64,000 nucleotides of DNA. It comes from Methyloversatilis sp. (GTDB lineage Bacteria > Pseudomonadota > Gammaproteobacteria > Burkholderiales > Rhodocyclaceae). Both the position numbers and the translations under genes were made by a program. The stretch is from positions 1 through 64,000 of the forward strand of contig JAEUNO010000025.1 in assembly GCA_016791045.1 (NCBI GenBank), given 5' to 3'. Under the pieces are notes generated by a model, which was not told where the DNA came from, searched no databases, and was given only the letters and a program-made list of their open reading frames with translations. This document shows positions 37,901 to 49,223 of the stretch, piece after piece. Position 1 is the stretch's first letter; the number at the start of each line of letters is the position of its first letter.

Positions 37901-38602
37901 GACATCAATCTGCCGATCAGCGGTTCGCTGTCCGATCCACAGTTCTCGATCGGTGGTCTGGTGGTGAAGGTGATCGTCAACCTGATCGTCAAGGCCGTCA
38001 CATCGCCATTCGCGCTTCTCGGCTCGCTGTTCGGCTCGGATGCCGACCTCGACCACGTTGCGTTCGAACCCGGACGGGCTTCGCTTGGCGACACCGCGCG
38101 CGGCAAGCTCGACACGCTCGGCAAGGCGCTGGCCGACCGGCCGGCGCTGAAGATCGAAGTCACGGGCCGTACCGACCGCGTGACCGACGTCGAGGGGTAT
38201 CGCCGCGCGCTGCTCGACAGCAAGGTGAAAGCGGTCAAGGCGGCGAAAACGAAGGTGCCGGTGGACGAGGTGGTGGTTGATCCGGCGGAGTACCCGGATC
38301 TGCTGGAGACGGTGTACAAGGCGGCGTCGTTTCCGAAGCCGCGCAATATTGTCGGGCTGACGAAAAGCCTGCCGGTCGGCGAGATGGAAACCCTTCTGCT
38401 CACCAATACCGAAGTGAGCGATGAAGATCTTCGCCTGCTCGGTCTGGCGCGTGCGCAGGCGGTGAAGGACTATCTCGCGCAGCAGGCGAAGGTCGATGAC
38501 GCGCGGCTGTTCGTCATTGCACCGAATACGGTGACGAAAAACGGCGACAAGACAAGTGATGCCAAGACATCACCCGCTCGCGCCGATTTTTCGATCAAGT
38601 AG
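34940..38602 (+). CDS. Large DUF748/AsmA-like envelope protein
   Basis: A 1220-residue protein with one N-terminal membrane segment (about 17-37) and a very long periplasmic part. Repeated beta-rich AsmA/TamB-like stretches carry SINPYTLELSLAGLRI and VRIDQPDIDVARAKDGRLNL. A Pro/Ala linker lies near residues 795-820. The DUF748 block follows (about 830-1035), and the C-terminal part (about 1040-1130) is OmpA-like (RASLGDTARGKLDTLGKALADRP, IEVTGRTD). AsmA-like proteins span the envelope and are linked to phospholipid or outer-membrane homeostasis. The ATG at 34940 is chosen because the membrane anchor follows it directly. Confidence 0.85.
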   Translation: MPVQILESRPRLRKTLIGLIIFLVLFGLFGFFAAPHIVRSLAEKHGSEFLGRQVTLKEVSINPYTLELSLAGLRILESNEETEALSLARLALDVEWSSLFRGAPIVRSVEIDQPRIRLARIDASTYNFSDVLNKILEQPSTDDEPARFSINNIVLRGGHIDIDDQPLGRQHTISNIEIGLPFVSNLPSDITLHVEPSISARVNDAAFALQGKVRPFTDEREATLKLELKALDLARSDEYSPVPLDFRIATGTLDTDIEIGFRQPLDGEPRITLRGTLGLHDFRLDDKAGAALIKLPALDVVLNEIEPLIGKVDIASVRIDQPDIDVARAKDGRLNLLSLMPSGGTGPTDMAPADTAAAVQPAAATKPDIRITLLEVVQARIGVIDAVPVRPFAFVVEPIDVVLRDFSLQGEAPATLVVDAKGDGGLQIKVDARVTPATMTADGELSIAGLDIPRFAGYLPTSLDFVIEQAQARLGAKLKIALVEGVPQGEVTVTEAGVGGLKLVRKGAKQPFVQADDIVLSGATVDLAARTVKADAFDIVHPKLRAAREADGSIDLAGLVTASSPPVTTASTAGDPQPNGAPWTALLGAFRMKEGAVRFEDRTLAKPGVVELDKIALTVDNIGTDKTLKSRIDLAFRDAAGGLFGARGGFSMQPVSASLKLDARRLDLLAGQPWMAERLNAELLRGNVSLRGDLGVQVAPAGTWALSWNGETTVADVHLTDRIHASDLLKWRTLFIGAVALKLDSSKPDLLSSLSVGEVALSDYFARIILSKEGRLNLQDIVKQPASAPTSVAPPAPPVAAAQPAPPKPSASQGAALARMIDAARPPVDVKTIVLQGGQVDFSDFFIKPNYRAQLSKLGGRVSGLSSKSGTAGEVELRGVVEGSAPIDITGRINPLAGPLFLDIKANARGIELAPLSPYSGKYVGYGIEKGKLSVSIAYKIENDQLTAQNNVVLDQLTFGAPVDSPDAIKAPILLAVSLLKDRNGVIDINLPISGSLSDPQFSIGGLVVKVIVNLIVKAVTSPFALLGSLFGSDADLDHVAFEPGRASLGDTARGKLDTLGKALADRPALKIEVTGRTDRVTDVEGYRRALLDSKVKAVKAAKTKVPVDEVVVDPAEYPDLLETVYKAASFPKPRNIVGLTKSLPVGEMETLLLTNTEVSDEDLRLLGLARAQAVKDYLAQQAKVDDARLFVIAPNTVTKNGDKTSDAKTSPARADFSIK

Positions 38603-38626
38603 GCCTGCCGCAGGCGCGGCGCACGC

Positions 38627-39964
38627 TCAGTGCGTCGCGTCCTGCGCCGGAATGATGTGGGCAATCTGTTCGGTCGCTTCGCGCGTGCGTTCGGACAGCG
38701 TGCGCACCTCGTCGGCCACCACCGAAAAACCGCGGCCGGCGTCACCGGCGCGCGCTGCCTCGATCGCCGCATTGAGCGCCAGGCGGTTGGTCTGGCTGGC
38801 GATGTCGCGGATCGTGGTGACGATTTCGTGAATCTTCTGCACGTTGTCCTTCAGCTGTTGGCGCTGGTTCAGTTCCAGTTCCTGCAGATGACGTTCGTTC
38901 AGTTCGCTGTCGATGCTGGTCAGCGCGCCGACCGCACGCAGCGGCGTGCCGTCGGCGGCGCGCCGGGTGCGGCCACGGGCGCGGAACCAGCGGTACTGAT
39001 TGTCCTTGCAGCGCAGCCGGTAGTCGATGCAGTAGGGCGTGCGACCGCTGCGGTCCATCAGATGGTCGATGAAGGCCTTGAACACGGCCTGCTTTTCGTC
39101 CGGATGCAGACGCGAAGCCCAGCTGTCGAGTACGTTCGGAAACTCCTCTTCGGTCTCGAATCCCACCAGCTGGCGGAACTGGTCCGACCACCAGAAGGTG
39201 TTCGACGGATTGACCGGGTCGCCGGCGACGACGTCGAGGTCCCAGATGCCGTCGTTGAGCATTTCGCTGGCCAGCGTGAAACGGGTCAGCGTGATGTCCA
39301 GCATGGCTTCGTCTTCCCGGCGCTGCGTGATGTCGGTCAGCGATCCGGTAATGCGCAGCGACTGCCCTGATGCATCGAAGGCCGTCACGACGCGGCCGCG
39401 CATCCAGCGGTAGCTGCCATCCCTGGCGGCGATCCGGTACTGCATGTCGGGCCAGCTGCCCTCACGACGGTTGCACCAGGCGTGGCTCAGTGCCTCCAGG
39501 GTGGCCTTGCGGTCATCCGGATGCAGACGGCTCGACCAGCTCTCGAGCCGGTTCGGAAAGTCGGCTTCGCTGTCGAAGCCCAGCATGTGGCGCACGGTGT
39601 CGGACCACCAGACAGATGCTTTCGGGTCCAGCGTGCGACTGTCGCCGGGCGTGGCTTCCCACAAACCCGCGTCGGACACCGATGCCATCATTTCGCTGCG
39701 CGTACGCGCATGATCACCTGCCTCGCGCGCTTCGTTCAGTTCGGCCTTCGTGGCCGCGAGGTCGCCTTCCAGCTGCCGAACCTGCTCTTCCGCGTGGTGC
39801 AAACCCTTTCTCAGGCCATTCAGCGCAGTCGCCAGCGAACCCAGCAGCGCACGCTGTCGTGCGCCACCACGGGCTGGAGGTGCGTAGCCGTCGCCACGCG
39901 ATGCGTTGTCTGCAATCTTCTGGATTTCCTGATGCAAGTTCGACCCGAAAAGGCTGTTCAGCAT
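38627..39964 (-). CDS. Soluble PAS-PAS receptor with a minimal MCP signalling domain
   Basis: A 445-residue cytoplasmic protein without membrane segments. A coiled-coil region (about 40-90) is followed by two PAS_3-type domains (about 97-215 and 228-350), both with SRLHPDD/E..W..R motifs. It ends with only the tip of a chemoreceptor domain ([39 protein letters not shown]). The methylation helices and a CheR pentapeptide are missing. It may signal to CheA/CheW clusters in the cytoplasm or to another partner. No chemotaxis gene is adjacent. Confidence 0.85.
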   Translation of the reverse strand: MLNSLFGSNLHQEIQKIADNASRGDGYAPPARGGARQRALLGSLATALNGLRKGLHHAEEQVRQLEGDLAATKAELNEAREAGDHARTRSEMMASVSDAGLWEATPGDSRTLDPKASVWWSDTVRHMLGFDSEADFPNRLESWSSRLHPDDRKATLEALSHAWCNRREGSWPDMQYRIAARDGSYRWMRGRVVTAFDASGQSLRITGSLTDITQRREDEAMLDITLTRFTLASEMLNDGIWDLDVVAGDPVNPSNTFWWSDQFRQLVGFETEEEFPNVLDSWASRLHPDEKQAVFKAFIDHLMDRSGRTPYCIDYRLRCKDNQYRWFRARGRTRRAADGTPLRAVGALTSIDSELNERHLQELELNQRQQLKDNVQKIHEIVTTIRDIASQTNRLALNAAIEAARAGDAGRGFSVVADEVRTLSERTREATEQIAHIIPAQDATH

Positions 39965-40186
39965 GTTTTTATTCCCCCGTTATGTGTCCGCTTGTGGCGA
40001 ACCTGTAGCAAGGCGATCGGCACGCCTTGTGGATTCGTGGTTAGCGGACACTACGACGGGATACTTGAAGCATTTCTTCACGCGGCAGGGACGATGATTG
40101 CGCGAAGAAATTCCGGATTCTGGGGCGCGACATGCTGCGCTGCGGCTGAGGGGGCGGATGCCTCGTGGTCTCCGCCCCCCAGCGGG

Positions 40187-41182
40187 TCAGCCGTAGCGCA
40201 GTTCGGTGGCCTTGCCCCAGAACACGCGATGGGCGAAGAAGGTGTAACCCAGTATGGCCGGCACCGTGAAGGCGCAGCCGGCGAGGATGAGGTTGAGGGC
40301 AGCCGTTGAACTGGCGGCCTGCCAGATCGTGATGCGGTCCATGACGACGTACGGATAGAGGCTGTAGGCCAGGCCCAGGCCCCCCATGAGGAACACGCCG
40401 ATGGTCAGGATGAACGGCAGCCAGCACAGCGTGCCCAGCGCGCGCGTGCCCGACAGGGTCCACCACAGCGCCACGAAGCAGGCGAAGGTGGCAAACGGTA
40501 TGGGCAGCAGGCCGATCAATTGCGGCAGGCTGAACCAGCGCTCGGCAACCGTGCTGCTGACCCAGGGCGTGGCCAGCGAGATCAGGCCCATGCCGATGAT
40601 TACCGGTATCAGCGCAGTCCGGCCCCACTGTGCGGCGCGACGCTGCAGCTCGCCGTCCGTCTTGAGCACCAGCCAGCTGGCGCCCATCAACACGTAGGCG
40701 CAGGGCAGGGCGATGGCGATGGCCAGCGCGAACAGGTCATAGACGGCGCCTTCGGCGAAGCCGGTGATGAAGCGTCCGAGCATCCAGCCCTGCGCCACCG
40801 AGGTGACGGTCGAGCCGATGAAGAAGCCGCGGTTCCACAGCGGCTTGTGGGTGTCCTGCGCCTTGACCCGGAAATCGAAGGCGACGCCGCGCAGGATCAG
40901 CCCGATCAGCATCAGCGCGATCGGCAGATAGAGCGCAGTCATCACGACACCGTGTGCCTTCGGGAAGGCGATCAGCAGAATGCCGACGCCGAGCACCAGC
41001 CAGGTTTCGTTGGCGTCCCAGAACGGTCCGATGGACGCGATCATCATGTCCTTCTGACGGTCGTCGGCGCGATGCAGCAGCATGCCGACACCCAGGTCGA
41101 AACCATCCAGCACCACATAGAGGAACATCGACAGGCCCATCAGGCCCATGAAGATGACCGGCAGAAACTCGGCCCAGGTCAT
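40187..41182 (-). CDS. cioB: Cytochrome bd-type (cyanide-insensitive) oxidase subunit II
   Basis: A 331-residue inner-membrane protein with eight to nine helices. The start MTWAEFLPVIFMGLMGLSMFLYVVLDGFDLGVGML and GPFWDANETWLVLG are CydB/CioB hallmarks. It pairs with subunit I to reduce oxygen with quinol without proton pumping. It overlaps cioA by four bases (ATGA) and is the last gene of the operon. The 222 bases after it hold no gene. Confidence 0.93.
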   Translation of the reverse strand: MTWAEFLPVIFMGLMGLSMFLYVVLDGFDLGVGMLLHRADDRQKDMMIASIGPFWDANETWLVLGVGILLIAFPKAHGVVMTALYLPIALMLIGLILRGVAFDFRVKAQDTHKPLWNRGFFIGSTVTSVAQGWMLGRFITGFAEGAVYDLFALAIAIALPCAYVLMGASWLVLKTDGELQRRAAQWGRTALIPVIIGMGLISLATPWVSSTVAERWFSLPQLIGLLPIPFATFACFVALWWTLSGTRALGTLCWLPFILTIGVFLMGGLGLAYSLYPYVVMDRITIWQAASSTAALNLILAGCAFTVPAILGYTFFAHRVFWGKATELRYG

Positions 41183-42564
41183 GCTTCACCTGCCTTGCGC
41201 GCCAGTTGCGCGCCACCGAGCACGGCCGCGCCGCCGGTGGGCGCCGGGTCGTAGGTGTCGGACGGCTTTTCAGCCATGTAGCGCAGCACGCCGATGTAGC
41301 AGGCGATCAGCGCGGCGTACGTGATCAGATAGCCGGCCAGCGTGAGTGCGATGTAGGGCGCAGGCGTCGACGACGCGACGTCTGCGGTCTTGATCAGGCC
41401 CTGCACGATCCACGGCTGACGACCGATTTCGGTCACATACCAACCGGCGACGGTGGCCACCCAGCCGGAAAAGGTCATGCCGGCAATCGACGCAATCAGC
41501 CAGCGCGGTGCCCGCTCCGGTTGCCAGCCGTGACGGCGCAGTATCCAGCAACCGACCCAGCTGACCAGCAGCATCAGCGTCCCGACCGCAACCATGATGC
41601 GGAAGCCGAAAAACAGGGGTTTGACCGGCGGGTGGTTCTCGAATTCGTTCAGTCCTTTCAGTTCGCCGTCCCATTCATGGGTCAGGATGAAAGAGGCCAT
41701 CTTCGGAATGCCGATCGCGAAGTCGTTGCGCCGTTCCGCCTCGTTCGGCACTGCGAACAGCAGCAGCGGGGCGCCTTTCTCGGTTTCCCACACCCCCTCG
41801 ATCGCTGCGATCTTCTGCGGTTGGTGCTGCAGGGTGTTGAGGCCATGCATGTCACCCACGACGATCTGCACCGGAATCAGCAGGGCGGCCAGCGTCAGTG
41901 CGGCACGCAGTGCCACCGCACTGGACGGATTGGCCTTGCGCCGAAGTACCTGCCAGGCCGATACACCCGCCACCAGGAAGGACATGGTCAGGAAGGAGGC
42001 CAGCAGCATGTGCGCGAATCGCCACGGGAAGGATGGATTGAAGATGATTTCCAGCCAGCTGGTCACGTGGAATTCGCCATCGATGATTTCGTAGCCGACC
42101 GGCGTCTGCATCCAGGAATTGAGGACCAGGATCCAGAAGGCGCTCATGGTGGTACCGAAGGCCACCAGGAAGGTGGCCAGCATATGTATACGTTCGCTGA
42201 CGCGGCCATGGCCGAACAGCATGACGCCGAGGAAGGTCGCCTCGAGAAAGAAGGCGGTCAGCACCTCGAAACCCAGCAGCGGACCGGCGATGTTTCCGAC
42301 TTTCTCCATGAAGCCCGGCCAGTTGGTACCGAACTGGAAACTCATCGTGATGCCACTGACCACGCCCAGCGCGAAAGTGAGCGCAAAAACCTTGGTCCAG
42401 AAACGATAGGCCGTCAGCCAGGGGCGCTGATTTGTCTTCAGCCAGCGCCAGCGCATGAACAGCAGCATCCAGCCGAGCGCGATCGTGATGGTCGGAAACA
42501 GGATGTGGAAGGTGATGTTGGCGGCAAACTGGATGCGCGCCAGCAGGACGGGATCGAGATCCAT
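41179..42564 (-). CDS. cioA: Cytochrome bd-type (cyanide-insensitive) oxidase subunit I
   Basis: A 461-residue heme-binding subunit. Heme ligand His20 lies in FAANITFHILFPT; the second axial His lies in WRFAHMLLASFLTMSF and the Met-containing segment follows the quinol loop. The quinol (Q) loop is short compared with the long-loop E. coli CydA, which places it in the CioA group. GWYVTEIGRQPWIVQGL is conserved. It follows the GbsR/MarR-type regulator by four bases and overlaps cioB. Confidence 0.93.
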   Translation of the reverse strand: MDLDPVLLARIQFAANITFHILFPTITIALGWMLLFMRWRWLKTNQRPWLTAYRFWTKVFALTFALGVVSGITMSFQFGTNWPGFMEKVGNIAGPLLGFEVLTAFFLEATFLGVMLFGHGRVSERIHMLATFLVAFGTTMSAFWILVLNSWMQTPVGYEIIDGEFHVTSWLEIIFNPSFPWRFAHMLLASFLTMSFLVAGVSAWQVLRRKANPSSAVALRAALTLAALLIPVQIVVGDMHGLNTLQHQPQKIAAIEGVWETEKGAPLLLFAVPNEAERRNDFAIGIPKMASFILTHEWDGELKGLNEFENHPPVKPLFFGFRIMVAVGTLMLLVSWVGCWILRRHGWQPERAPRWLIASIAGMTFSGWVATVAGWYVTEIGRQPWIVQGLIKTADVASSTPAPYIALTLAGYLITYAALIACYIGVLRYMAEKPSDTYDPAPTGGAAVLGGAQLARKAGEA

Positions 42565-42568
42565 CAGG

Positions 42569-43114
42569 TCACTCCTTGCTGCCGGATTTGAGCTGGCCGG
42601 TCAGTTCCAGCAGTTTTTGCACCTTGGAACCCATACGCATCAGTTTGGCGAGTGTCTGGGCATCGAGCCGCTGCACATCGTCGAACCACGTGCTCATCAG
42701 ATCGATCAGATCGTGCATGCTGCGCATGCGTTCCTGCGCGATGCGGTCGGCTTCGCTGCCCGGTTCTTCAAGCAGCGCGCTGCGCAGCATGGACAGTGTC
42801 GGTTCCATCTCGCGCCGGCGGCGTTCTTCGGCCAGCGTACGGAATACTTCCCAGGCATCGGTCGGGGCCTCGAAAAATTCCCGCCGGTCGCCCGCGACGT
42901 GCTTCATCTTCACCAGCCGCCACGACTGCAGTTCCTTCAGCCCCATGCTCACATTGGAGCGTGAACAGGCGAGCGTGTCCGCAATCTCGTCGGCGCACAG
43001 CGCAGTCGGCGACACGAAGATCAGCGCATAGATCTGGCCGACCGTTCGATTGATGCCCCAGCGGCTGCCCATTTCGCCGAAGTGGCCGACAAAGCTCTGT
43101 ACGAGTGGCGTCAT
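42569..43114 (-). CDS. GbsR/MarR-type regulator of the bd oxidase operon
   Basis: A 181-residue regulator with a winged helix (about 30-90: ADEIADTLACSRSNVSMGLKELQSWRLVK) and a helical C-terminus (GDRREFFEAPTDAWEVFRTLAEERRRRE), as in the GbsR group. It lies first in the operon, four bases before cioA, and most likely controls it. A palindrome lies about 50 bases upstream of its start. Confidence 0.88.
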   Translation of the reverse strand: MTPLVQSFVGHFGEMGSRWGINRTVGQIYALIFVSPTALCADEIADTLACSRSNVSMGLKELQSWRLVKMKHVAGDRREFFEAPTDAWEVFRTLAEERRRREMEPTLSMLRSALLEEPGSEADRIAQERMRSMHDLIDLMSTWFDDVQRLDAQTLAKLMRMGSKVQKLLELTGQLKSGSKE

Positions 43115-43164
43115 GAACGTGTGGATTGCAAGGGCTGTTTGCGGTTTCGTTAATGTACATCAAT

Positions 43165-43182
43165 TTTCAGTAATTTCTGAAA
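43165..43182. promoter_or_regulatory. Candidate operator upstream of the bd oxidase operon
   Basis: TTTCAG-TAATTT-CTGAAA is a perfect inverted repeat in an AT-rich patch, within a GC-rich region between the divergent regulator gene and ndk. It is a plausible autoregulatory site for the GbsR/MarR-type protein. Confidence 0.45.
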
Positions 43183-43326
43183 TTTCGATAACACCTTGAA
43201 GCAGTGACGTCGTCGGACAGCCGTGACGCCGATCCTCGACGTCAAGGGCGAAGACTTGTGGCCCCGGTCTTGCTACACTCTATGGTTGTCCTTCTACGTC
43301 CCGCAGCATTTTTCCGGAGATTCACC

Positions 43327-43752
43327 ATGGCAGCAGAACGCACCCTTTCGATCATCAAGCCCGATGCCGTCGCCAAGAACGTCATCGGCAAGATCTACCA
43401 GCGCTTCGAAGACGCCGGACTCAAGATCGCCGCATCGCGCATGACCCAGCTGTCGCGCGCCGAGGCCGAAGGCTTCTACGCCGTGCACCGCGAGCGTCCT
43501 TTCTTCAAGGATCTGGTCGATTTCATGATTTCCGGCCCGGTGATGATCCAGGTGCTGGAAGGCGAAGGCGCCATCCTCAAGAATCGCGACCTGATGGGTG
43601 CCACTGACCCGAAAAAGGCCGCGCCCGGCACCATCCGCGCCGATTTCGCCGATTCGATCGATGCCAATGCCGTGCATGGCTCGGACGCGCCGGAAACGGC
43701 CGCCGTCGAAATCGCTTACTTCTTTCCCGCGCTGAACGTCTACTCGCGCTGA
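43327..43752 (+). CDS. ndk: Nucleoside diphosphate kinase
   Basis: A 141-residue enzyme that balances NTP pools. It begins [17 protein letters not shown]. The catalytic His lies in [20 protein letters not shown], and the length is normal. It heads the ndk-rlmN-pilW-rodZ-ispG-hisS-yfgM-bamB-der run, in which genes overlap or lie a few bases apart. Confidence 0.97.
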   Translation: MAAERTLSIIKPDAVAKNVIGKIYQRFEDAGLKIAASRMTQLSRAEAEGFYAVHRERPFFKDLVDFMISGPVMIQVLEGEGAILKNRDLMGATDPKKAAPGTIRADFADSIDANAVHGSDAPETAAVEIAYFFPALNVYSR

Positions 43753-43762
43753 GAGCCGCCGC

Positions 43763-44872
43763 GTGACCCGCACCAACCTGCTGCAGTTCGACGCCGAAGG
43801 GTTCGCAGACTTTTTCACCGGTCTTGGCGAGAAGCCCTTCCGCGCGCGGCAGGTCATGCGCTGGATTCACCGCAACGGCGAGGGGGAGTTCGCTCAGATG
43901 AGCGACGTCGCCAAGTCGTTGCGTGCGAAACTCGAACAGATCGCCTGCGTGGAGGCGCCGGTGCCGGTGCGCGACAGCACCAGCACAGATGGCACGCGCA
44001 AGTGGCTGATCGATGTCGGCGCGGGCAACGCCATCGAAACCGTCTTCATTCCCGAAGAACGTCGCGGCACGCTGTGCATTTCGACCCAGGCGGGCTGTGC
44101 GCTCGATTGTGCGTTCTGCTCGACCGGCAAGCAGGGCTTCAACCGGAATCTCGAGGTGTCGGAAATCATCGGCCAGCTGTGGCTGGCCAATCGTGCGCTG
44201 GGCGCCGTGCGCGGTGGCGAGAATGACGGCGAACGTGTGATCTCGAACGTCGTCATGATGGGTATGGGCGAACCGCTGGCCAATTTCGATGCCACGGTGA
44301 AGGCGCTGCGCCTGATGCTGGACGACAACGCCTACGGCCTGTCACGTCGTCGGGTGACGGTGTCGACCTCCGGCATCGTGCCGGCCATGGACCGCCTGGG
44401 CGAAGCCTGCCCGGTCGCACTGGCCGTGTCGCTGCATGCGCCGAATGATGCGCTGCGCGACGAACTGGTGCCGATCAACAGGAAGTATCCATTGCGCGAA
44501 CTGCTGGCCGCCTGTGTCCGCTATCTCGATCACGCGCCGCGCGATTTCATCACCTTCGAGTACGTGATGCTGGACGGCTTGAACGACAGCGACGCCCATG
44601 CGCGCGAACTGATCGCGATTGCACGTCAGGTGCCGTGCAAGTACAACCTGATTCCGTTCAATCCGTTTCCTGCGGCGCCGTTCGGGCGGTCGTCGAAAGA
44701 GCGCATCCGTGCGTTTTCGGACATCCTGATGGCGGAAGGCATCGTCACGACGACCCGCAAGACGCGTGGCGACGATGTCGATGCCGCTTGCGGGCAACTT
44801 GCCGGCCAGGTGCTCGACCGGACCCGACGTACGCAGAAAACCATTCCACTCGTGGAGGTTCCAGCACGGTGA
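43763..44872 (+). CDS. rlmN: Dual-specificity RNA methyltransferase RlmN
   Basis: A 369-residue radical-SAM enzyme that methylates C2 of A2503 in 23S rRNA and A37 in some tRNAs. The cluster motif is [15 protein letters not shown]. The catalytic Cys pair is completed near the C-terminus (VDAACGQL). The start is GTG at 43763, and the stop overlaps the pilW GTG (GTGA). Confidence 0.96.
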   Translation: MTRTNLLQFDAEGFADFFTGLGEKPFRARQVMRWIHRNGEGEFAQMSDVAKSLRAKLEQIACVEAPVPVRDSTSTDGTRKWLIDVGAGNAIETVFIPEERRGTLCISTQAGCALDCAFCSTGKQGFNRNLEVSEIIGQLWLANRALGAVRGGENDGERVISNVVMMGMGEPLANFDATVKALRLMLDDNAYGLSRRRVTVSTSGIVPAMDRLGEACPVALAVSLHAPNDALRDELVPINRKYPLRELLAACVRYLDHAPRDFITFEYVMLDGLNDSDAHARELIAIARQVPCKYNLIPFNPFPAAPFGRSSKERIRAFSDILMAEGIVTTTRKTRGDDVDAACGQLAGQVLDRTRRTQKTIPLVEVPAR

Positions 44873-45729
44873 CCAGATTTTCAGCAGGTGTTGCGACCGT
44901 TCTGTCGCTCGCCGTCCTGCTCGCCGGATGCGCAGGCAGCCAGGGCGGGAACTCAACCGGCTCCACGACGGGCAATCCGAATACGACCACCACCGTGCAG
45001 AGTCGTACCGGTGCGCAGTCGTCGGAGTACAAGCCGCTGGAACCCATCGTGACGGGGGCGGCCCGCACGCGTGCGAAATCGCATACCGAGCTGGGCATGG
45101 CCTACCTCGAGGCGGGAAATGTCGCGATCGCGCTTGAAGAAGGGCGCACGGCACTGCGCGACGACTCGTCCTACGGTCCGGCTTACAACCTGATGGGTCT
45201 GGCGCACATGTACCTTGGCGAGAAGCAGCAGGCGCGCGACAACTTCGAGCGCGCGCTGCGTCTTGCGTCGAGCGATCCGGACATCAACAACAACTACGGC
45301 TGGTTCCTGTGCCAGAACGGCGACACCGCGCGTGCGATGCAGCTGTTCAACGAGGCGATCAGGAACCCGCTGTATGCCACCCCGACCCGTCCGTACACCA
45401 ACGCCGGGCTGTGCGCATTGCAGGGGAATGACCTGCAGACTGCGGAAGTCAATTTCCTGCTGGCGATCAACGCCGATCCTGGCAATACGCAGGCGATCTA
45501 CAACCTGGCGGCACTGCTGTATCGCAAGGGCAGCTATCTCGAGGCGCGCAAGCAATTGAGCAACTTCCACGCGCAGCGCGATTCGGTGGCGGAAAGTCTC
45601 TGGCTTGCCGTGCGCATCGAACGCAAACTGGGCGACAAGGTGTCGGAGGCCGGCTTCGCCAGCCAGTTGCGCCGCCGCTTCGCGGGCACGCCTGAACACC
45701 AGCAACTGATGCAGGGGAACTACGACTGA
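44869..45729 (+). CDS. pilW: Type IV pilus biogenesis/stability lipoprotein PilW (PilF)
   Basis: A 286-residue outer-membrane lipoprotein pilotin. It has a signal peptide with lipobox LLAGC (Cys21) and a Ser/Thr/Asn-rich linker. Tandem TPRs (about 68-240) include [43 protein letters not shown] and [20 protein letters not shown]. It assists secretin assembly for type IV pili. It starts at GTG with GGAGG about ten bases upstream. Confidence 0.92.
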   Translation: MTRFSAGVATVLSLAVLLAGCAGSQGGNSTGSTTGNPNTTTTVQSRTGAQSSEYKPLEPIVTGAARTRAKSHTELGMAYLEAGNVAIALEEGRTALRDDSSYGPAYNLMGLAHMYLGEKQQARDNFERALRLASSDPDINNNYGWFLCQNGDTARAMQLFNEAIRNPLYATPTRPYTNAGLCALQGNDLQTAEVNFLLAINADPGNTQAIYNLAALLYRKGSYLEARKQLSNFHAQRDSVAESLWLAVRIERKLGDKVSEAGFASQLRRRFAGTPEHQQLMQGNYD

Positions 45730-46612
45730 TGTCTGAGCAGGACGAGGTGGTCGATCTGCCGCGCGATGCGCTCACAGGTTCGGTCGGCACGCGACTGAGG
45801 CAGGCGCGAGAAGCGCGCGGCATGTCCATCGACAGTGTCGGACGTGCCATCAAGCTGGCACCGCGTCAGGTTGAAGCCATCGAAGCGGACGATTTCGACA
45901 GCCTGATGAGCCCGACCTACGTGCGAGGTTTCATACGCAACTACGCGGCGCTGATCGGTCTGGACGCGCAGACCCTGCTGGGCAGTCTGGACCAGCAGCA
46001 TGTGAGGGCGACGCCGCAGCTGATCGAACAGGCCAATGTGGGCGTCGCCATGCCGGTGCAGTCGGCCCGGCGCAAGTGGCTGCTGCCGCTGCTTGCCATG
46101 AGCGTTCCGGTGCTGGCAGGGCTTGCGCTGTATGTCTGGTTCGAGTTCTGGCCTGCTGATGAGCCGGTCACCGGGCCGGCGGATATTTCGCTGCCCGATC
46201 CATCGCCGCTGGACGGCCCCGTGTCCGCGGAAGCCCCCGGCGATGTCCGGTTGGATCCGGCCGATGCATCGGCCAGCGACGTATTGCCGTTGCCGGCCGA
46301 ATTGTCGAGTGATGCAGCCTCCGATGCGATCGTCCAGTCCGCGCCGTCGGAAGCCGTTTCCGCGGCAGCCCCCGGAGAGCATCGACTCGAATTCACCTTC
46401 AGCACGGACTCGTGGGTGGAAATCCGCGATGCCAGCGACGCCATCCTGCTGTCGGACCTGAACCGGAGCGGCAGCACGCGGACGGTCAATGCCACCTTTC
46501 CGGTCTCCCTGGTCATCGGAAATGCGCGTTCCGTGACCCTGAAGGTCGATGGACAGCCGCATGATCTGGCGCCGTCGATCAAGGTTGATGTCGCGCGACT
46601 GAGGCTCGAGTA

Positions 46613-46613
<1 letters not shown>
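45729..46613 (+). CDS. rodZ: Cytoskeletal/cell-shape protein RodZ
   Basis: A 294-residue inner-membrane protein. An N-terminal Cro-like helix-turn-helix (about 17-85: [22 protein letters not shown]) binds MreB in the family. One transmembrane helix (about 117-138) and a Pro/Ala/Ser/Asp-rich periplasmic linker follow. The C-terminal DUF4115 domain starts at about 215 ([15 protein letters not shown]). It overlaps pilW by one base (TGATG) and ispG by one base. Confidence 0.93.
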
Positions 46614-47869
<1,256 letters not shown>

Positions 47870-47879
47870 ACGAAGAACA

Positions 47880-49181
47880 ATGAGCAAACTGCAAGCCGTT
47901 CGCGGCATGAACGACATCCTGCCGGACGAGGCAGAACGCTGGGAAGCCTTTGAGACCATCGTGCGCGACTGGCTGCGCGCCTACGGATACCGCCCGATCC
48001 GCATGCCGCTGCTCGAGCACACGCCGTTGTTCAAGCGTGCGATCGGCGAGGTCACCGACATTGTCGAGAAGGAAATGTATTCCTTCGAGGATGCGCTCAA
48101 TGGTGAAAACCTGACGCTGCGCCCGGAAGGCACCGCCTCCTGCGTGCGCGCCGTGACCGAGCACAATCTGTTGTATGACAGCCCGCGCAAGCTCTGGTAC
48201 ATGGGCCCGATGTTCCGTCACGAGCGCCCGCAGAAAGGTCGCTACCGCCAGTTCCATCAAGTCGGCGTGGAAGCGCTCGGCTACGCCGGGCCCGATGTCG
48301 ACGCCGAACTGATCATGATGTGCCAGCGCCTGTGGGACGACCTCGACCTGATGGGCATCCGGCTGGAAATCAATTCGCTCGGCTCGCCCGAGGAGCGCCT
48401 GCAGCATCGCGCCGAACTCATCGCCTATTTCGAGGCGCGCCAGGAACAACTGGACGAGGACGCGAAGCGCCGCCTGCACAGCAACCCGCTGCGCATCCTC
48501 GACACCAAGAACCCGGCCATGCAGGCGCTGGTCGAGGCGGCGCCGAAGCTGTCCGACTACCTGGGCAAGGAATCGCTGGCGCATTTCACCGCCATCCAGG
48601 ACACGCTGCGCGCCGCCAACATTCCGTTCCGCATCAATCCGCGGCTGGTGCGCGGCCTGGATTACTACAATCTCACCGTGTTCGAGTGGGTGACCGATCA
48701 GCTTGGCGCCCAGGGAACGGTGTGTGCCGGCGGCCGCTACGACGGACTGGTTTCGCAGCTCGGCGGCAAGCCTGCCCCGGCAGCGGGCTTTGCAATGGGC
48801 ATCGAACGTCTGCTGTCGCTGTGGAATCCGGTGCAGGCCGACGCGCTGATCGAACGCCCGGAAGCCTATGTCGTCCACTCGGGCGAAGGCGTTCAGGCCG
48901 AGGCGTTCGCGCTGTCGGAGCAGCTGCGCGACGCAGGCTTCGCCACGCTGATGCATTGCGGCGGTGGCAGCTTCAAGTCGCAGATGAAGCGCGCCGACGC
49001 CTCCGGCGCTGCGGTCGCGCTGATACTCGGCGAAGACGAAGTCGCATCCGGCGATGTCACGTTCAAACCCCTGCGCGGGGGTGACCAGATGCGCATCAGC
49101 CGTGACGACGTGGCCGAACACCTCGCCATGCTGCTGCTCGGTGGCGACGACACCGACGACGAAGAACCGTTGTTGCACTGA
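47880..49181 (+). CDS. hisS: Histidyl-tRNA synthetase
   Basis: A 433-residue class II synthetase. Motif 1 lies near the start ([10 protein letters not shown]); motif 2 is [22 protein letters not shown]. The histidine-specific block [15 protein letters not shown] and motif 3 ([12 protein letters not shown]) are present. A C-terminal anticodon-binding domain follows. Confidence 0.97.
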   Translation: MSKLQAVRGMNDILPDEAERWEAFETIVRDWLRAYGYRPIRMPLLEHTPLFKRAIGEVTDIVEKEMYSFEDALNGENLTLRPEGTASCVRAVTEHNLLYDSPRKLWYMGPMFRHERPQKGRYRQFHQVGVEALGYAGPDVDAELIMMCQRLWDDLDLMGIRLEINSLGSPEERLQHRAELIAYFEARQEQLDEDAKRRLHSNPLRILDTKNPAMQALVEAAPKLSDYLGKESLAHFTAIQDTLRAANIPFRINPRLVRGLDYYNLTVFEWVTDQLGAQGTVCAGGRYDGLVSQLGGKPAPAAGFAMGIERLLSLWNPVQADALIERPEAYVVHSGEGVQAEAFALSEQLRDAGFATLMHCGGGSFKSQMKRADASGAAVALILGEDEVASGDVTFKPLRGGDQMRISRDDVAEHLAMLLLGGDDTDDEEPLLH

Positions 49182-49223
49182 AAATCAAACCACAACCGGA
49201 AACACCGGACAGGAGTCCAGGAC

